Shown here one piece after another: positions 5,844 through 7,401 of a stretch of 7,401 nucleotides of DNA; the stretch's first letter is position 1, and each line of letters begins with the position of its first letter. Location of the stretch: contig CAMCBB010000086.1 in assembly GCA_945872875.1 (NCBI GenBank), positions 1-7,401 on the forward strand, read 5' to 3'. The DNA is from Flavobacterium psychrophilum (GTDB taxonomy: Bacteria > Bacteroidota > Bacteroidia > Flavobacteriales > Flavobacteriaceae). Made by a program: the position numbers and the translations under genes. The notes under the pieces were generated by a model. That model was not told the DNA's origin, searched no databases, and worked only from the letters and a program-made list of their open reading frames with translations.

Positions 5844-5871
5844 AAAAAAGTCGCTGCAAAGCGACTTTTTT
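5844..5871. terminator. bidirectional terminator between guaB and the NERD gene
   Basis: A 12-bp perfect stem, A6 then GTCGCT paired with AGCGAC then T6, closes on a GCAA (GNRA-type) tetraloop. It begins on the base after the guaB stop and gives a T-run on both strands, so it can end guaB on plus and the NERD gene (13 bases away) on minus. Confidence 0.93.
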
Positions 5872-5883
5872 GTTTTAATTATT

Positions 5884-6960
5884 TCAACTATTGAGTTGTA
5901 TTATCATTTCTGCAATTTTCTTTGTTTCATCAGATGAAAAAATAGGTTTAAAATAATTTATATAATTTATTAATTCATCTATTGTCAAAATTTTGACATA
6001 TTGAAATTCTTCAATTGGTTTTGTTTTTGTCAAAACAATTAAATTTTTTATTGGTGTTTTTTTGTCACCCCAATGATGCTTATCTAGACGCAAGCGATAA
6101 TTACTTTTTTCATTATTTAGCAAATAGTATAAAACAAAATTAGCTCTTTTGATTTGTTCTACAGGTGAACGTAAACTCAAATTTTGTATAGATTTTTCAC
6201 TCCAATTCTTTGTTTCAATAAGGAATATTCCAGATGGTGCAACTAGGATATGGTCGATTTGAACTGATTTTATATAGTCATTTTCTTTTTTGTTATAAAT
6301 TGCAGGAGAAAAAGTTACCGAGAAGTCATTAATTAAAAAATAATCATCAGTTAAACATTCTAATTTTTTGACAACTTTTTGTTCTCCTAATGCTCCATAA
6401 ATGTAATTATTTAGACCATCAATTACACTTTTTTTTCTTTCAAGTTCGGATAAGGGATTTCGAACACTTTCGTTTACTGCATCATTAAAATTCGAAGATA
6501 TAAATTGTAATCGATCACTTTTGAATTGATAATCTTCAAGAATTTTAGCTAATGACAATTCTATTCCTATTTCAAAAACACTTTCTTTTTGTTTAATTTT
6601 TCTTTTGTAATTCCACTTCTTTAATTTACTAGTAATTTTCTGAAAATAGTTTGTAGAATTTTTTTTTTGTATAATATTCAATTGTTCTTTTAATAAATCA
6701 ATTTCTTGAGTCAATTGTTGAGCAGTTTGTTGTCTTTGTGTTTCGACTTCGATTTTTAAAATCGGCAAATTTACATTAAGGCTATTTTTTTCATTCTCTA
6801 TCAAATTTTCGTGAATAGAAATTAATTTTTGGCGAGAAGTCGAATACGATTTTTGAAATGCAATTACTTCTTTTACAGATTTAAAATCATAGATGTTATT
6901 TTTCTCTAAACTTGATTTTAAAGTTGTTAGTGATCCAATCGTATTGTAAGTTCTACACAT
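5884..6960 (-). CDS. coiled-coil protein with C-terminal NERD nuclease-related domain
   Basis: A 358-residue soluble protein with no signal peptide. The first half is Gln-, Glu- and Lys-rich and predicted helical, with a likely coiled coil around residues 65-100 and a very basic patch (K-L-K-K-W-N-Y-K-R-K-I-K-Q-K) at 112-125. The second half is a NERD domain at about 186-312: G-A-L-G-E at 189-193, Y-F-L-I-N-D-F at 207-213, V-Q-I-D-H-I-L-V at 233-240 and G-I-F-L-I-E-T-K at 244-251. Glu193, Asp236, Glu249 and Lys251 fit the PD-(D/E)XK-like active site proposed for NERD, so DNA or RNA cleavage is plausible but unproven. It is convergent with guaB, and its AT content is visibly higher than that of guaB, with many A/T runs, which suggests an accessory or acquired gene. 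No partner gene is evident. The start at 6960 follows an in-frame stop 5 codons upstream. Confidence 0.85.
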   Translation of the reverse strand: MCRTYNTIGSLTTLKSSLEKNNIYDFKSVKEVIAFQKSYSTSRQKLISIHENLIENEKNSLNVNLPILKIEVETQRQQTAQQLTQEIDLLKEQLNIIQKKNSTNYFQKITSKLKKWNYKRKIKQKESVFEIGIELSLAKILEDYQFKSDRLQFISSNFNDAVNESVRNPLSELERKKSVIDGLNNYIYGALGEQKVVKKLECLTDDYFLINDFSVTFSPAIYNKKENDYIKSVQIDHILVAPSGIFLIETKNWSEKSIQNLSLRSPVEQIKRANFVLYYLLNNEKSNYRLRLDKHHWGDKKTPIKNLIVLTKTKPIEEFQYVKILTIDELINYINYFKPIFSSDETKKIAEMIIQLNS

Positions 6961-7035
6961 TACATTCGTAATTATTATTAGTCAATTCTTCAAGCTTGTT
7001 GGCTCGAAATTACATTCAGCCAATAAACTTCTAAA

Positions 7036-7043
7036 CAAATCTA
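7036..7043 (-). promoter_or_regulatory. candidate -7 element for the NERD gene
   Basis: TAGATTTG on the minus strand (7043-7036) is an exact -7 match, but it is 75 bases from the ATG and has no clear -33. A closer one-mismatch site, TAATTTCG at 7012-7005, is the alternative. Confidence 0.35.
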
Positions 7044-7047
7044 ATAA

Positions 7048-7075
7048 AAAATCACATCCTTAAGGATGTGATTTT
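7048..7075. terminator. perfect palindromic terminator
   Basis: A 28-base perfect palindrome has arms AAAATCACATCC and GGATGTGATTTT around TTAA. T-rich sequence follows on both strands. No plus-strand gene precedes it here, so it most likely ended transcription coming from the right on minus, including the decayed gene end next to it. Confidence 0.85.
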
Positions 7076-7101
7076 AGTTTTATTTATTTAAGTACTTTAA
7101 T

Positions 7102-7200
7102 TTAAATCCCCACAAAATTACCTGGAGTGATTTGAGTTAATTCGGCCAAAACTTTAAATTAAGCACTTACTCCGCAATCATGCAAACGTATGTTGGCATA
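7102..7200 (-). pseudogene. possible rubredoxin-like gene remnant (C-terminal end)
   Basis: On the minus strand one frame reads N-I-R-L-H-D-C-G-V-S-A, a stop (TAA at 7161-7159), then FKVLAELTQITPGNFVGI and a second stop at 7104-7102. The first part can be aligned without a frameshift to the rubredoxin C-terminal knuckle, N-W-x-C-P-D-C-G-V-S-K-x-D-F: the first Cys has become Leu, the Pro has become His, one codon is lost and an Asp position has become a stop. The sequence after the stop still looks protein-like. A terminator lies 27 bases downstream, as expected for a former gene. No start or N-terminal knuckle is found; upstream of about 7200 the sequence becomes the terminator of the next gene. 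The match is short, and chance or another parent family is possible. Confidence 0.35.
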
Positions 7201-7210
7201 TGATTTTTTT

Positions 7211-7249
7211 ATATATAAAAAGAGCAACTATGATTACCCTAATTGCTCT
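7211..7249 (-). terminator. terminator of the right-edge gene
   Basis: On the minus strand AGAGCAA (7249-7243) pairs with TTGCTCT (7227-7221) around a 15-base loop, and a T5 run and further AT-rich sequence follow. It starts 22 bases after the stop codon of the gene at 7272. Confidence 0.75.
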
Positions 7250-7271
7250 AAAAATTATTTTTTTTCTAAAA

Positions 7272-7401
7272 TTAACAAGTTCTGCCGCAAACACGAGTGT
7301 TTAATGCTCCTACATTTACTTGAACATTTGCACAATCACCTGGGCCACTTATGTTTGCTGAAAGATAAGTTTGTATAGCATTTCCAACACATGTTTGAGG
7401 A
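7272..7401 (-). CDS. unrecognised cysteine-containing protein, C-terminal 42 residues
   Basis: The gene enters from the right edge and ends at TAA 7274-7272, so only 42 codons are visible, starting PQTCVGNAIQTYLSANISGP and ending in R-V-C-G-R-T-C. Four cysteines at visible positions 4, 23, 38 and 42, with many Asn, Gly, Thr and Ser and few charged residues, suggest an exported protein with disulfides. This is inference, because the N-terminus is missing. The frame is supported by the absence of internal stops, the amino-acid composition, and a terminator 22 bases after the stop. I do not recognise the family. The plus-strand open frame covering the same bases has an unnatural composition and is treated as a shadow. 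Confidence 0.55.
   Translation of the reverse strand, partial: PQTCVGNAIQTYLSANISGPGDCANVQVNVGALNTRVCGRTC

Noticed and set aside
5641..5937. Plus-strand open frame crossing the end of guaB
   Set aside because: It overlaps guaB in another frame, runs through the terminator hairpin and has no family resemblance.
7190..7378. Plus-strand 62-codon open frame
   Set aside because: It has an unnatural His-, Leu- and Lys-rich composition, runs through a terminator hairpin, and opposes a more protein-like minus-strand frame.
5884..7401. A complete defence system around the NERD gene
   Set aside because: Only one candidate nuclease gene is present. The neighbours are a core gene, a remnant and an unidentified fragment, so no multi-gene system is supported.

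Overview
The window looks like a chromosomal segment of a Bacteroidota bacterium, most likely a Flavobacterium or close relative. The DNA is AT-rich and the genes have no Shine-Dalgarno sequences. Nearly every gene is preceded by an exact TAnnTTTG, the Bacteroidota -7 promoter element. The proteins (DUF1599, a short HMG-CoA lyase with a CPRDAMQ motif, class 2 PyrD, IMPDH) are of flavobacterial type. This assignment comes from recognition, not from a database search.

Layout, left to right. The 5' end of a MauE/DoxX-like membrane protein (1-125, minus) lies downstream of a DUF1599 protein with two internal repeats (161-703, minus). Diverging from these is folP, dihydropteroate synthase (808-1632, plus). 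It converges on rlmH, the 23S rRNA pseudouridine-1915 methyltransferase (1735-2208, minus). Divergent from rlmH are pyrD (2320-3360, plus), an HMG-CoA lyase-like gene (3381-4244, plus) and guaB, IMP dehydrogenase (4371-5843, plus). guaB ends in a strong symmetrical terminator shared with a convergent coiled-coil plus NERD-domain gene (5884-6960, minus). The last 440 bases are accessory-looking and AT-rich: a palindromic terminator, a possible decayed rubredoxin-like gene end, a second terminator, and the C-terminal 42 codons of an unrecognised cysteine-containing protein (7272-7401, minus).

The core genes serve central metabolism: folate (folP), pyrimidines (pyrD), guanine nucleotides (guaB), ribosome modification (rlmH) and acyl-CoA breakdown (the lyase). 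Most appear to be separately promoted single-gene units rather than one operon.

The most unusual signal is not a gene. All five intergenic spacers between DUF1599 and guaB carry a short, degenerate tandem array with a 7-base period, and each spacer has a different unit (ATAAGCA, NNNNACC, CAACATC, AAACTTT, CTTCCAA). Four of the five lie just upstream of a -7 element. One array runs into the pyrD coding region and encodes its C-terminal tail. The spacers around the NERD gene lack such arrays.
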